In this document: piece by piece, positions 11,455 through 23,164 of the stretch
Layout of the letters: each line of letters opens with the position of its first letter
Numbering within the stretch: position 1 is the first letter of the stretch
Assembly: GCA_963580455.1 (NCBI GenBank)
Contig: OY756962.1
Location: 23,635,001 to 23,699,000 of the forward strand
Origin: Euonymus europaeus
Taxonomy: Eukaryota; Streptophyta; Magnoliopsida; Celastrales; Celastraceae
Direction: 5' to 3'
Length of the DNA stretch: 64,000 bases
Position numbers and translations under genes: made by a program
Notes under the pieces: model-generated
Databases searched by the model: none
What the model saw: the letters and a program-made list of their open reading frames with translations, nothing else
Told to the model about the DNA's origin: nothing

Positions 11455-12245
11455 TTATATAAGATCCACTTAACATCCAATACTTTACATTAATCGGGAG
11501 TCAAATGGAGTCATATTTTGGAGGTCTCGAATGTTATTCTTTAGAATATTTTAATAACGATCCATAATACTAATAAAAACTCTTCCGTTGGTGGTCCACT
11601 TCACGTACGCCTTCTCTTTAAAGAAGTCTCTTTTGGTGGTCCTCTTCTTGCACGCGCCAAAACAAGTCCCCAGGGTCTAGCCGCTTATTTGCAGTTAGGG
11701 GTGTTGGTTAACCGGATTATGAACCCCAAATTGAAATCGAAATCGAAATTGGAAGGGACGATCTTGAAAAAATTGAAATCGAAATTGAACCATATTTTCG
11801 GTTAATCATTAATTTGGTTAATCGGTTTTAACAGTTTGGCCTGGTTCCGTTACGTTTTTGAAATCAATTATATAATTATATATTATTAATAATTATAAAA
11901 TAGTAAGTAATGGACATATAATTATAAAATAAGGTGTAATAAGTAATGAATTATTAAAGAAAAAATATTTATATAAAATAATGTGTAATGGGCATATAAT
12001 TAAAAAAAATTATGCCATGAGACATATATATTTAAAATTAATCAGTCCGGTCCAATTTAACCTCGGTTTCAAGGAAATGGAATCAAAGACTGGACCATAT
12101 ATCCTGATTCGGTCCGATTTCTGATTTTATACCGGTTTACGGTCCGGTTTGCACAACCGTAATTTATACAATGCAATAATTTACTCTTTGCCTAGATAAC
12201 GATCCCGAATCTCCCATTGTATGTATATCAAGCAATCACAAAAGC
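11455..12245 (+). pseudogene. Orphan, decayed promoter copy of an ART-hemopexin gene
   Basis: The end (CCTAGATAACGATCCCGAATCTCCCATTG, then TATATCAAGCAATCACA) matches the TATA/leader block of copies A and B, but the TATA box has become TAGATAACG (12193-12201) and no ART or hemopexin reading frame follows. The start (ATAAGATCCACTTAACATCCAA and GGAGGTCTCGAATGTTATTC) matches 23185-23310. About 400 bp (11700-12180) with AATCGAAATCGAAATTGAA runs look like an unrelated insertion within it. Confidence 0.65.
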
Positions 12246-12249
12246 TTAG

Positions 12250-13125
12250 GTCCACCAAGCCCTCACCCTATTATGGTATACATCAGCAACCACCCAGAGA
12301 CGTCAACACTAGAATGTGAACGTGTGCATTATGTTATTGTACAGCTGTAAATTTTTTATGCTTTATTTTCTATTAACAATAAATTAGTTAATTAACTTAA
12401 TAATGATTAACTAGGTTACAATATATAGTGGCACAGTGTACATAATATCTTCTTAATGATCTAAATGAGAATACAGAGAATTTGTTCAAAGTTTTCTTCC
12501 TTCTTTAATGGTGTTTGTATTATCTAAATTCAACACACCCAACTCAGGCCAAGTCCACCAAACTGTTACTCAGTCAATTCCCAACGGCTAGATATCTTCC
12601 TTGTTCTTATTTGTACAGCTGGTTTATGACCGTTGTAGAATCAATAGTTTCCTTTATATATATTCATAGCTTGTATCTAGGTTTGGCAATTCAATGAAAG
12701 AATTCAATATAAATTCTTTTACTTGACAACGGGCAGCATCTGTCAGACCTTCCATGGTGACAGATAGAAAGAAAGAAAAAAAGAGATGGACGTCGAGGCC
12801 CCGATGCTTGTCGAAGCCCATTGCGGATTCTTTTGAGAGCAGTCCACGCAGATCTTGTTGGCAGACTGTGACTGGAGCATCCGAAGCCTATTCATTGCTT
12901 CCATTCGAAGAAATTTCTATGGCCGTCGTGAGGGCGGAGACAACCAACCGGTGGTGGTGGTGGTAATTTGATTTTGTTTCAGTTTATTTTTCGTCTGTGT
13001 TACTGTGTTTTGTTGCATCTAGATGAGTTCTCTAGTTTGCATTTGGCGTTGGATCCACATTGTTGTGCTTCTCCGTTTTCTTCCTGTGTGTCATGGCTCA
13101 GTGAGGAGATTTTCATTTGACACTT
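12250..13125. other. Intergenic DNA, no supported gene
   Basis: A 70-codon open frame at 12754-12966 and a 60-codon frame at 12515-12697 have no recognisable domain and show no codon structure, so I do not call them genes. The segment at 12780-12960 is more GC-balanced than its surroundings and may be part of an unidentified transposon or transcript. Confidence 0.4.
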
Positions 13126-13129
13126 ACAT

Positions 13130-14236
13130 GTGAAGACGAAAGTATCTTATTCTGCTGGGATTCTTAAATATCCTATTCCAATGAAAATATATATAGAGAG
13201 AAAATCTGCATGTTAATGAGTACAAAATCATTACAAATGGCAGAAATTCCCATTTCAAAGTAATCATATTCTATAAGGCTATTCCTCAAGGTTATAAGGT
13301 TCATGTCATGGTTGAATCACAATATTAAGAAAAACACAAAAACCTGATCAAATACAAACATACCAATTAGTTTGGATTTGAAGGAAGATAGATTGAGTAG
13401 TACTTGGAAAAACCCAAATTTGGGTCTTGTTGCAGAATTTACTTTTATTTCAAGACACCTAAGTCTTGAAATAATGAAACCAGATAAACAGATGTACTAT
13501 ATGGCAAAAGTTGTTTAGTTCAAGAACCTAAGCATCGAAAACAGGAAATCAGATAACCAGTGACGATCAAAAAGCACTTTAGTTGTGAATTATATTTTTG
13601 AATTTAACTATGCAGTTCAATGCCTGTTCGAACTCAAGGCAAAAGTGAAGCGGCAGTAGCCAGAGATCCCCGTCCATGAGCCACTGTTGATGCATAGATT
13701 AGTGGTCTTGACAATAGTTTCTCTGATATTTGAGTCATCAAGTTTGATTTCGTAAGAAGTATCAACATTTGCATTATTACTTCCATCTGCAGGTAAATTT
13801 CTGAGCTTTACAACCTTATTGAAGTAGCTGGAGGGCTTTGCCACCATGGAAACACCACCACAGGATTTAACGACTTCCCAATCGCAGTCCTCCAGTGTCT
13901 ATCAAAAAATGTACAAACAAACATCATCAGTGAAGCGCCAAAAATGGTCTACGGACAGTCAAGTCCATACACTCACAAGGTGCAGGATTCAATCACCCCC
14001 TCCTCTAAAAAATTAAGAACATAGAACTCCATAACTTACTGAAAAAAAATGAGTGAAGCTGAAGCACCCCAAAAAAAAAACAATCTGCGAGAGTTAAAGA
14101 TAACCTCATTGCAATATTTATTTTACTCTGGTGGTGATACATATTTATTATATGTGACCTGTAAATTCTCCTATTTTTCCATCTCATTCACAATAGATGA
14201 CCATGTTTTAAAGAATTACATGCTAAGACTTTCTGT
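13130..14236 (-). pseudogene. Truncated copy of the MMT gene 3' end
   Basis: 13130-14145 matches 36945-37985 (MMT 3' flank, final exon and part of intron 11). 14146-14236 then matches 40040-40137 inside MMT intron 10. About 2 kb including the large exon 11 is therefore missing at the junction. The final-exon copy (minus strand about 13617-13905) keeps the MVAKPSSYFNKVVKLRNL and NSGSWTGISGYCRF segments but has a 10-bp deletion at about 13640 that shifts the frame near the C-terminus. With only one frameshifted exon it cannot encode the enzyme. Confidence 0.9.
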
Positions 14237-14734
14237 AGTTGCTGGGTACGTTCTCTTGGCTTTCTTGGTTTTGGCAGATGTTCAACCAGGTTTGCTTTGG
14301 TTTAAGCTTTCTTGGTTATGACGGATGTTCCATGGGTTTGCCTTAATTGGTTTAGGCTGAATGTTTGAGCTCTCTCTTCTGCTGGTTTCGCGTATACTCC
14401 TAATTCTGCTTCGATTTTCTGTTGGCATACTTGATTCTTCTTCTCTTCGCTGCCGCCTTGTAATGCTTCGACTTTTTTCTGGCAGAATCAAATTCTTCTT
14501 TTCTCATTTTGCGTTGTTGTGGTTTCTACAGGTCTTCTTTGCTTGGTAATTGGAGTGCCTTTATTTGTTTGAGGGCAGTTGCTAATTTGGTTTTACCTGC
14601 TTCTTTGTTGGTTGATTGTATTGGGTCAGGTCTCTTCATTTTCTTGTTTTGGTTTTGTCTGTCGTTTATTACGTGCCTGTATCCACGATTTTCCTTAAAT
14701 TAATGAGGTATCACCCTCTTTTATTAAAATAAAT
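14237..14734 (+). other. T-rich non-coding segment, possible LINE 3' end
   Basis: A TTCTTTGG/TTGGTTTT-rich stretch that abruptly replaces the MMT homology. It ends in TTAATGAGGTATCACCCTCTTTTATTAAAA, reminiscent of the A-tailed 3' end of plant L1 elements. Open frames in it are low-complexity, hydrophobic and T-rich. The identity is uncertain. Confidence 0.3.
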
Positions 14735-15080
14735 TTTCCTAAAGAGGAGCGAGATTAAAAAAAATCTATGAATTTTGATCAAAAAACCAGTCTCAAAATT
14801 GTGCTAGAAAATCAGTCCTAAAAAACAAGAGAGAGAGAGACACTGAGACAGTGACATCACAAGAATTGCCCAAAAGTCCGTTTGAACCATTCCCCTATTA
14901 ACTGATTCAACCGAGAACCATCCAACTCTTATTAAAAACCTGGTTCGCTGAGATCAATTTTACATAGTACGTATATATGATGGTTGGACCGGCCAATCTG
15001 GTTTTAACAACATTAGTTTGATGTATACATCTAACGGGTAAAATGCAAAAGTTTATCATAACTTAAAGTAGAGCTGTTCA
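14735..15080. repeat. Duplicated non-coding block (paired with 4320-4730)
   Basis: Second copy of the block described at 4320-4730, with the same order of motifs (GAGATTAAAAAAAATCTATG, AGAGAGAGAGA, ATGGTTGGACCGGC). Immediately after it, a segment of about 230 bp (about 15065-15300) with many AAAAAATCG and AAAACTGAAAAA runs has no counterpart at the first copy and looks like an insertion. Confidence 0.75.
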
Positions 15081-16490
15081 AAAAAATCGTCAAAATCAAA
15101 ACTTAAAAAAACCGGATTGAATGGTCGATATTTTTATTAAAAAGTTTACATTTTTTCCATTAAAATTGATAAAAAAATCAAAACTGAAAAATTGACATAT
15201 GGACCGAAAATCGCCTAAATCGTTTGACAAAAAAATGTCAAAAAATCGATTGAAACCAACCGCGAACACCACCCCTACGTAGAGGTATTGTAGGTATTTT
15301 CCGTAACTTAGAGAAGTACGACTCTAATTCAAAAAAAAATATAATTTAATGTATTTTTTATTTATAATATTACAATAACGACACATAAAAATATATTGTA
15401 CAATAAAACTTCTTTATAGTTATATTTATAAAAGAACAATTTCTATATATTTAGTCATAAAAAATTATGGTCTCAATCTCTATTAAATTTTTCGTAAATA
15501 GTCATCTATTAAGTTATAACTTCCTTATAGTAATAAAACTAATTTGGTTCCATCATTATGCCTATGGAGACATTGTACTTGTATTGTATATGAGTATGAA
15601 AATTATTCAATGGTCCGAGTGCATATTCCATGTGATACAATCGATAGAGTGATTGACATCAATATGCGTTCTCTCTCGTACTTTTAAATTGACATCATTC
15701 ACACCCTTGGATATAACATATGAAAATACACCCGGATCACTGAATAATTATTCAGTATAAGTATATGACCTCAACATGATTTTTTAAATCTACATTTTTT
15801 GTGGAAAAAAAGAACCATTCAGATTTATGTGATTTTGGTAAGGTGTTTTTTTAGACAAGTGGGAACCAATATGTATATTGGTATAAAAAGTCAAAATATG
15901 AGAGGTATATATCATGTAACTAGTGGAGTCTTTTTTTTTCTTTCTATTGGGTTAAGATTTCTTTGAGTCTTAATATAATGAAAATAATATTTGTGATCTT
16001 GCGTACATTTACAGTTAAACTCCCAACCACTCTTATTTTATGCCTAAAGAACCATATCAAAGTTGAATGACCAACGCTTCCAAATTAATTAATTATTGAA
16101 CATCTTAATTTACAAGAATGCCACCATACCAAATCATCCGAGTCTCTTTTTTTTAAAATAATAATAATAATAATAATGTACGTATCTGATGGTGAAATTT
16201 CATGCAAAAAATTGATAATTAAGTCATTTTGAATAATAAGGCTTCACTATTTCCGGTTTATGAATGATTATCTTCCAATAATTGATAATTAAGTCATTTT
16301 GAGTTGATTTGGTCCCCATCGCGCGATCTTTTTGATAATTTCTTGATGTATATATTTAGGTTATATTTCGCGCGAGTTCATACCTAAAAACAAAATAATT
16401 AACCCGTCAAATAGGTTAGGTGCTTATATAGAAATTAACATTAATATATTAAAGCTCTTACGTATACACGGCTTGAATTCTCACTTATTT
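15081..16490. other. Upstream region of ART-hemopexin gene B
   Basis: AT-rich, no gene. The stretch at about 15525-15555 (TAATAAAACTAATTTGGTTCC) is the empty site for the 5S-derived insertion at 5842-6130. GATAATTAAGTCATTTT occurs at about 16211 and 16282 and is the empty counterpart of the MITE site at 20926. An (AAT)n run lies at about 16160-16176. Confidence 0.5.
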
Positions 16491-16499
16491 GTGCAATGT

Positions 16500-16698
16500 T
16501 ATACTTCGATCTCTCCCTATATAAAGATCCCAAATCTCCCATTGAACTTATATCAAGGCATTAACATAGCCTCTCTCTTTATCATTTCCCTAGCTACTTT
16601 AGAGGTGCATAGACTTATGTATGTTTTAATTTGTGTCGATCATGCATGTTAGTGTTTAGTATAATGATCATAATTAACGTATGTGCAGGTGATTGAAA
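16500..16698 (+). promoter_or_regulatory. Promoter, leader exon and leader intron of ART-hemopexin gene B
   Basis: TATATAAAG at 16518-16526 sits in the same context as in copy A. The leader exon is shorter and ends at about 16604 (TAGAG|GTGCAT). The leader intron ends at 16688 (TGTGCAG), ten bases before the ATG at 16699. Confidence 0.7.
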
Positions 16699-17357
16699 AT
16701 GTCTATCCCTCCCAATTCACCAGGGAGAGGATGTGCAGCAGCCTACCCTGAACCACTGAGCGAAGATCAAGTGATTGACGTCGAAACTATGGAAGAAGAT
16801 GTTTACCACTATAATTGTCGCACGCCTCACGCCGGGACTTCTCGACTTGATGAGATAGTGTATAGAAGCAGCGACCGAGATCATGACAAGCTCCACCATG
16901 TCTTTCGTTGGGCTCCTGAGAGTCGCGCCACCTATCAACAGGTGTTCCAGATGGGATTCCAAGTGACGGATGACCACAACACTGAGGATGGACTTTTCTG
17001 CGATCTATATCACTATATCCATCGGGTAGGCCAGCCACTTCAAGATAGGAATAGGAGTGAGTCCTACGCCTACATTAGCACTACGCTTAACACAGGATGG
17101 CAACCGCATATCGACCAGGGGACAACTGGAATTCAATATCGATTCGAGATATATGCTCCAGGTGGCATTTGGATTGCTCAGACTCTTGGGGATTGTTACC
17201 GCGAAGATTTGTGTGGCCAAGACGAGGTCATCTTTGTTGGTGCAATTGTCCCTCAATACATCCGCTCTGTCCAACGATTTCAAGTTGATCCTAATCCTGG
17301 CACCTCCAGGTTAATCCATCCCTTAATTGGCATCATCCATTTTTTATGATTGACTAA

Positions 17358-17394
<37 letters not shown>

Positions 17395-18469
17395 GTGGAC
17401 TTTTTCCATGTATATATATGTATGTATGTATATTACGTACATTAATAATACCATTGCGAAGTGAAGTGATCGATGCAGGTTTTCGAGATTGGCTAGAGCA
17501 GATAGCGAGATAATAATAAACGGGAACTTTCGTCCGCATCCAACAATGTTGATTCACATTCAGAACCCAGTATACTACTGCTTGATTCAAGAAGAAGACG
17601 GGAGGAGGAGGGATGCTCTAAACCGTCTCGTCTACTTTCCTCCCCACGACCGAAAGAAAGGACAAGTACCTACAGACTCTAACGTCATTGACTGGTATGC
17701 TAGCGAGGTGGTTAACATTGGGACTTACATAAATGCTGCATTCCGTGCGTACAGGACAAACGAAGCCTATATTTTCATGAACAACGAGTACCTACTATTG
17801 AACTATGCTCCATTAACGACAGACGACAAGGTGGTGAATGGACCCCTTCTTATTTGCGATGGGTTTTCATCCCTCGTGGGCACAGCCTTTGCCGAATGGG
17901 GAATAGACTGTGCTTTTGCGTCTCATGATGGGACCGAAGCATTCATCTTCTCTGGGAATATCTGTGCACATATAGATTATGCCCCAGGCACCACAGATGA
18001 TAGGATAATCAAAGGCCCAATAACCATCACTGCCATGTTTCCTTTCTTCAAAGGGACAGTATTTGAAGGCGGGATAGATGCTGCCTTTGAGGCACAAACA
18101 AAATATGAAGCTTACCTCTTCAAAGGAAACCGATATGCTCTTATAAACTACAACAATCCTAAACTCATAGCGGCTCGTTCCATCACTCAAGGCTTCGGTA
18201 GTTTGAGAGGCACAATTTTTAAAAGTGGAATTGATGCAGCATTCGCTTCTCACAGGAGTAAAGAGGTGTACCTGTTCAAAGGAGATTCTTACGCACTCTT
18301 GGAATTTGCTCCTGGAAGCTATGATGACAAAATTATTGGTGGCATCAAAAAAATCCTTCCCAATTGGCCCTCTTTGCAAGAAGTCTTGCCTCGCAAAAAC
18401 GATGCTCTTGACATTGATTATAATCACATTACTACCAGCCCTGCTCCTTCTGGCCACCAGGGACTTTAA
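16699..18469 (+). CDS. ART-hemopexin fusion protein, copy B
   Basis: Coding exons 16699-17309 and 17479-18469 join in phase (CCTCCAG|GTTAAT..ATGCAG|GTTTTC) to give 533 residues, the same length as A and C although exon 1 is 6 nt longer and exon 2 is 6 nt shorter. The ART domain keeps the Arg in HVFRWAPESR, the STT in YAYISTTLN and a Gln-Asp-Glu (QxE-type) motif in GQDEVIF. Four hemopexin blades follow. It is the most divergent of the three copies, especially in residues 20-50 and in the C-terminal tail. The intron carries a (TG)n microsatellite at about 17369-17392. No signal peptide is visible. Function is predicted only from the domains. Confidence 0.85.
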
Positions 18470-18660
18470 AATCAAAATTTGTCTGCATTTCCAGCCAGCC
18501 TGAGTATCCATGCATGCATGATATGCTTTGAATAAGAGTTTGGCTCCATTTGATGCGTAATTTCTCGTTTTTCTGTATTTGAAATAATCATGGGTGTAAA
18601 TGGGGAATGGGGTTTTCATTTCCTCCTTGTATCTCGTTTTCATGTTTCTGCTTTTACCTA
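18470..18660 (+). terminator. 3' UTR of copy B
   Basis: It carries the family tag CCAGCCAGCCTGAGTATCCATGCATGCATG(A)TATGCTTTG. No perfect AATAAA was found before homology to copy A fades near 18560. Confidence 0.5.
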
Positions 18661-18821
18661 TATGACTAAAGTAATTGAGTGCATCTCATTCTCAGTTGTG
18701 GAGCCGACACGTATATGTTTTTGCGAATTGTTCCCATGACCTGTGGCATGCGATACTAAATATTCAGTCGGAAAAAATTAATGTTAGAAAAAATCTAAAC
18801 GCCCAAATAAACTTTCAAGTT

Positions 18822-19015
18822 TCAAGCACAAAATATGAAGCTTACCTCTTCAAAGGAAACCAATATGCTCTTATTAACTACAAGAGTCCTAAACTTATCA
18901 CCATTCGTCCCATCAATGGAGGCTTTGGTAGTTTGAAAGGCACAATTTTTGAAAGTGGAATTGAGGCTGCATTCGCTTCTCACAGGTGGGGAGAGGCGTA
19001 TTTGTTCGAAATTAT
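18822..19015 (+). pseudogene. Hemopexin-domain fragment of a further ART-hemopexin copy
   Basis: About 190 bp encode the end of blade 3 and the start of blade 4 (KYEAYLFKGNQYALINYKSP, then GTIFESGIEAAFASHR). The fragment is closer to copy A than to neighbouring copy B. It starts abruptly, has no ART exon and is cut after EAYLFE, where an unrelated segment begins. It is a dead partial duplicate. Confidence 0.85.
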
Positions 19016-19255
19016 AAGAACACATACACCAAAGCCTATGTACATAGAAGTCGAAGTTTCATTCCTTCAGAATTCTCAATTCGGGAGTCTAAGGCCGGAA
19101 TGTTGAATTCCATAGAGGAACGGAATAAGTCGTTTAATTCCATGATCGAAATCCAAACCAAACACAATTTTTATCAAGGAATGGGAATTCACCATTCCGA
19201 TTCCGAGCGGAATGGTGCTACCAAACATAGCGTAATTATAAGAACACATGCACCG
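19009..19255. mobile_element. Possible small insertion flanked by a near-perfect 20-bp direct repeat
   Basis: ATTATAAGAACACATACACC near 19011 and ATTATAAGAACACATGCACC near 19233 flank about 200 bp. The inner DNA is rich in CATTCC/GGAATG motifs in both orientations (GGAATGGGAATTCACCATTCC). The arrangement suggests an inserted element with target duplication, or a local duplication. No terminal inverted repeats were established. Confidence 0.35.
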
Positions 19256-19957
19256 ATGAGAAGATAATTTTTCCATTGAAATTATTTGTGGATCTCAATT
19301 CTATCATACAAAAATTTAAACCATACACATCTCCCAATATAGTCACATCAGCAAAATATACTTCCCAATACAACTATTCATTTTCCTATTATTCAAACCA
19401 GTCATTCTTCTTTCCTCCATCCATTTATCAACAAAACTATACAAAAATCAAGATTGGTCTCACCAAAACACATCTCTCAATACCGTCACATTAGCAAAAT
19501 ACATATCTCAATATATTCACATTATAAAAAACACACATTTCAATACATTATCTTGTCCTCATTATACAATTACGAATGCATGTGCTCTAATGTCACTACA
19601 CCCTCCTGCTCGTCCTATCCGTGACAAACTTTAAAATTTAAATTAAATTAGGGAGATTTGGAGGCCGGTCCATAAAATGAAACTTATAGGATTTAAAGTT
19701 TACTGAAAAATCTTATTTATATTTCAGTCAACTCCACAACAGATTTTTTATTTTTTTCATAAACAAAATTTTAAATCATTTTATCTCTCAAAATATATGG
19801 TAGATTTAAAAAAAATTACATATTCGAACACAACACGTAGGACTCTTTTTAACAATACCCATCATCGATAATTTTTAATGTACTTTTTTAATTACATTAT
19901 TTTTCAAAAGTAATGTAATTAGTATATATGCTAAGTCATTGTGTGTTTTTAAGTACT
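19256..19957. other. Non-coding DNA with a second orphan gene end
   Basis: At about 19595-19640, CTACACCCTCCTGCTCGTCCTATCCGTGAC.AACTTTAAAATT matches the last codons and stop of copies A and C, so a further hemopexin 3' end has survived here without the rest. A tandem segment (CACATCTC(C)CAATA..GTCACAT(C)AGCAAAATA) lies at 19325-19500. Confidence 0.55.
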
Positions 19958-20250
19958 GTAACTTAAACAATAAGTGTTAAACCCTAAGGGGAACGGATTC
20001 GCTAAACCCTAATGGGCTCGTGTATTGTATTTTCATGTTGTAACCTAAACAACAAGTGTTAAACCCTAAGGGGAACAGATTCACTAAACCCTTATGGGCT
20101 TGTGTATTGTATTTTCATGCTATAACTTAAACAATAAAGGTTAAATCCTAAGGGAAACAGATTCACTAAATCCTAATAGACTCGTGTATCGGATTTTCAT
20201 ATTGTAACCTAAACAATCTGCGTTAAATCTTAACGGGCTCGTGTATGGTT
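19958..20250. repeat. About 60-bp minisatellite, array 3
   Basis: About five copies and the best preserved of the three arrays: TAACCTAAACAA(T/C)AAGTGTTAA, CCCTAAGGGGAAC, GATTC(G/A)CTAAACCC and GGGCTCGTGTATTGTATTTTC in register. It occupies the same relative position as array 2, downstream of a hemopexin gene end. Confidence 0.8.
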
Positions 20251-20449
20251 AACATACTTGGTTTCTATATATGATAATGAAATGATTTTCCATATTTTAA
20301 AGGGTCCTTATGTAATTTAACCAATAAAAAATTAATTTAATTACAAAAAAAACCCTAAAAACTAGACCTAATTACAAATAAGTTTAAATGAGTGACTTTA
20401 CCATTAATAAGTCTCATAAAATAAACCTACTTACAATTTTGCCTTAAAA

Positions 20450-20880
20450 TTAAAACCTATGGCCTGAGTATCCATGGATGCATGATATATATGTTTCGAA
20501 TAAGAGTTTGGCTTCATTTGATGAGTGCTTCAAATTTTTCTTTAATTTGAAATAATTGTGTAAGTGTGCCTGTGTGTAGTTTCTGTCGGTTAGGGGTACC
20601 ATTGTTTATGTGATTTTATCCGGCAACAACTGTACGTGGTTTTCTTTCAATAAAGTCTTTATCATTAAAAAAAAAGAGAGAGAGAAGGGGATTGAGGTTG
20701 TCTTTTCCTCCTACATTATCTTCTTTCTCTTCGTACTATAAAAGATGAATATATATGCCCAAGTCCAACATAAATAATATATAATTGTGATCTTGCGTTA
20801 GTTGTTAACACTCGAACACTCTTTATTTTAGTATTTTACACTAAATATGAACATGTAAAGGTTTGTAAAGCTAGAGTGCT
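20450..20880 (+). pseudogene. Orphan ART-hemopexin 3' UTR with poly(A) signal
   Basis: 20450-20800 matches the copy A 3' UTR and downstream flank (9644-9990), including TTTCAATAAAGTCTTTATC and ACTATAAAAGATGAATAT, but no coding exon precedes it. It shows that at least one more gene unit once existed here. Confidence 0.75.
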
Positions 20881-20925
20881 ATTTTCGGGTGTTTTAATCA
20901 CTATCTTCCAACAACTGATAATTAA

Positions 20926-21339
20926 GAGTATGTTTGTTTCACAATTGCATTTCATAATTTTAAGCTATGAAAAATGTTGTATAAAAAGCTATGGAGTTCA
21001 CAGCTTTAAGCTGTATAAAATGCTGTGAGGTATTTGGTTTATTTTTTTGTTAAATTAATTTTGTAGATAAAACTACAAAAAAATGTATTACAATAAAAAG
21101 TAATTGAAATTTTTTAAGATATGGAAGGACAATTACGTAAAGTGGTTATAAAATATTGTGGATCTCACAACTTTAAGCTCTAAAAAGTTATGGGATGACA
21201 ATATTTCATTTTGCACGGTTTAAAGCTATAGGGCTCACAACTTTAAACTGTCAACAAAATATGGTGTTTGATTGACACAACATTTTATGCATGCAGATCC
21301 CACAGCTTTAAGTTGTGCGAAATATCAAACAACACACCC
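20926..21339. mobile_element. Tourist-like (PIF/Harbinger) MITE
   Basis: A 414-bp non-coding insertion flanked by TAA at 20923-20925 and 21340-21342. The ends are imperfect inverted repeats: GAGTATGTTTGTTTCA on the left and GGGTGTGTTGTTTGA on the right (reverse complement). Internal segments such as CACAGCTTTAAGCTGT and CACAACTTTAAGCT recur in both orientations. The paralogous sites at about 7108 and 16282 read GATAATTAAGTCATTTT without the insert and represent the empty site. Confidence 0.85.
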
Positions 21340-21342
21340 TAA

Positions 21343-23160
21343 GTCATTTTGACTTGACGCTCATGCATGTCTATTACTTAAGTAAAGCTTAGCCTCAAGA
21401 ATGCTAATCATGAGATCATGTCATATTGATTGCTGTGGTTGAAAGCCACATAAGAACTATTTTTCTTATAGCTGTTTTAATATCAAGAACTAAGCTCGTA
21501 ACTTACCCTTTTTTAAAGCGTGGGACGATTGAGTATGAAGTTATCACAATCACAACTTTTACTACTTTGTTTATATTATTAATTGAACGTTGTTGTCTTC
21601 ATCGTGGTTCGTATTTATTGGATTTTCTTTATCATCATCATGAGTCTCTCCAACTTTGAGCTGTCATCATCGTGGTAAGCTTTTGGTGTGATTGGCGTTG
21701 GGTCTTTGGCTTTGTCGTGTTTCTTCTGTATGTACACGTTTAAAATACACATTTAAATTTATTTATTTTATAAGTGCACATTTAAATCTCAAGTTTTTAA
21801 ACCTTAATTTTTTTTGGTTGAGTGAAAAACTATCCAGCATGTCCTTTGAATAACTGTGTGGACATAACTCTTGTATCGTCAAAACAAATCATATCACATG
21901 TGCGAGAAATGGGGACTCATAACAATATCCTATCTAGGAATGACAATTTTAAACCGATTTGCCTCCATCTGACCCGAGATTGTCGGATTTATTCCGATTC
22001 AACAAATACATCGGTCCGATTGGGCATTTAAAATTATTGCCGGATGCGTGTATAAGTGACCCCCGACCCGATGTACCTCGAAGTATACTTACATAATTTT
22101 ATAAAAAATATATATAAATTACATATATATATATATATGTGTGTGACCAAATAGTATATATACATCTATATGCATATAAAATACATATATATACATGCAG
22201 GGTGGGTATACGCGTGGGTACAAATAGTATGCGCCGAGGATGGATATGAGGTATTAAAGAACGGGTCGAATGCAGGTTTTGCAGAGTCCTCAAAATATCC
22301 GGCCCGCTATCGTCCCTAACCCTATCTTTTGAATTATATCCTTGGCTATTATATGTTGATGAGTAGTGTGGCAAAGATCCATGTGTGGTACATCAACGAT
22401 AAAAAAATATAAGTTAATTTACTCATTTTGGGTTGTCATAGTCAATGGGGTACCAATGCCATGTGATCATAGTTATGGACATTTTTGCTGTCGATTTCTT
22501 GTGGGTACCAATTCTTGTGATAATGTAATAATAGACATTCATGTGTTAAATAAATATGCTATTAAAGAATATCAGTGCATGCAGCGACGTGGTCAGGATT
22601 TTTACTTTAATGAATGACCAAATTTATGAAACAAAAATATTTCTTACAAAACTGAAACGATAAATGTAGATGTTTTTATATATTTACAAGTATTATGCAA
22701 AATATATAAATTTCTCTATTTTAAAATCAGAGATTTTTTACCGTCATTGATTATTATTTTAAAAACTGGTGAATGTTTCTTTCTCTTTTTTCTATAATAT
22801 ATATATATATATATAAACTTATAGAATACAACAACTATATTTTTCATATAACCAACATATCATATAGATGAAGTCTTAACAGCTCAATTGTCAATTCCAA
22901 AAAATACCTAAATGGTAAATCCTAAATTCTTAAATTTTAAACCCTAATGCGATCAGAGGCACACATTTATCTCAATCGAAAAATAATTTGGGTAGCAAAT
23001 GAAAATGAAAAAAAAGTAGTACTTATTAAAAGAAAATGACAAATCATAATATAAATAGAAGAAGAAAATAAATGTGAGATCAGCTTTAACTTGAATCTTT
23101 TTTTGAAACTTTTTAAAGATTATAAGCCGGCAAATGTGAGGCGTCTAATATGTGAAATAA
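21343..23160. other. Intergenic DNA, no supported gene
   Basis: AT-rich with TA microsatellites at about 22120-22140 and 22797-22815. The stretch at 22610-22800 (TTTATGAAACA..TTCTTACAAAAC..TGTAGAT.TTTTTAT) recurs at about 25115-25310, so it is a local duplicate. Open frames here have no recognisable domain. Confidence 0.45.
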
Positions 23161-23164
23161 TTAT

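Noticed and set aside
13617..13847. Independent MMT-like gene
   Set aside because: Only the last exon is present, with a 10-bp deletion, and it is joined to intron fragments of the parent gene.
14049..14703. Series of short hydrophobic frames
   Set aside because: They come from a T-rich non-coding segment and show no conserved motif.
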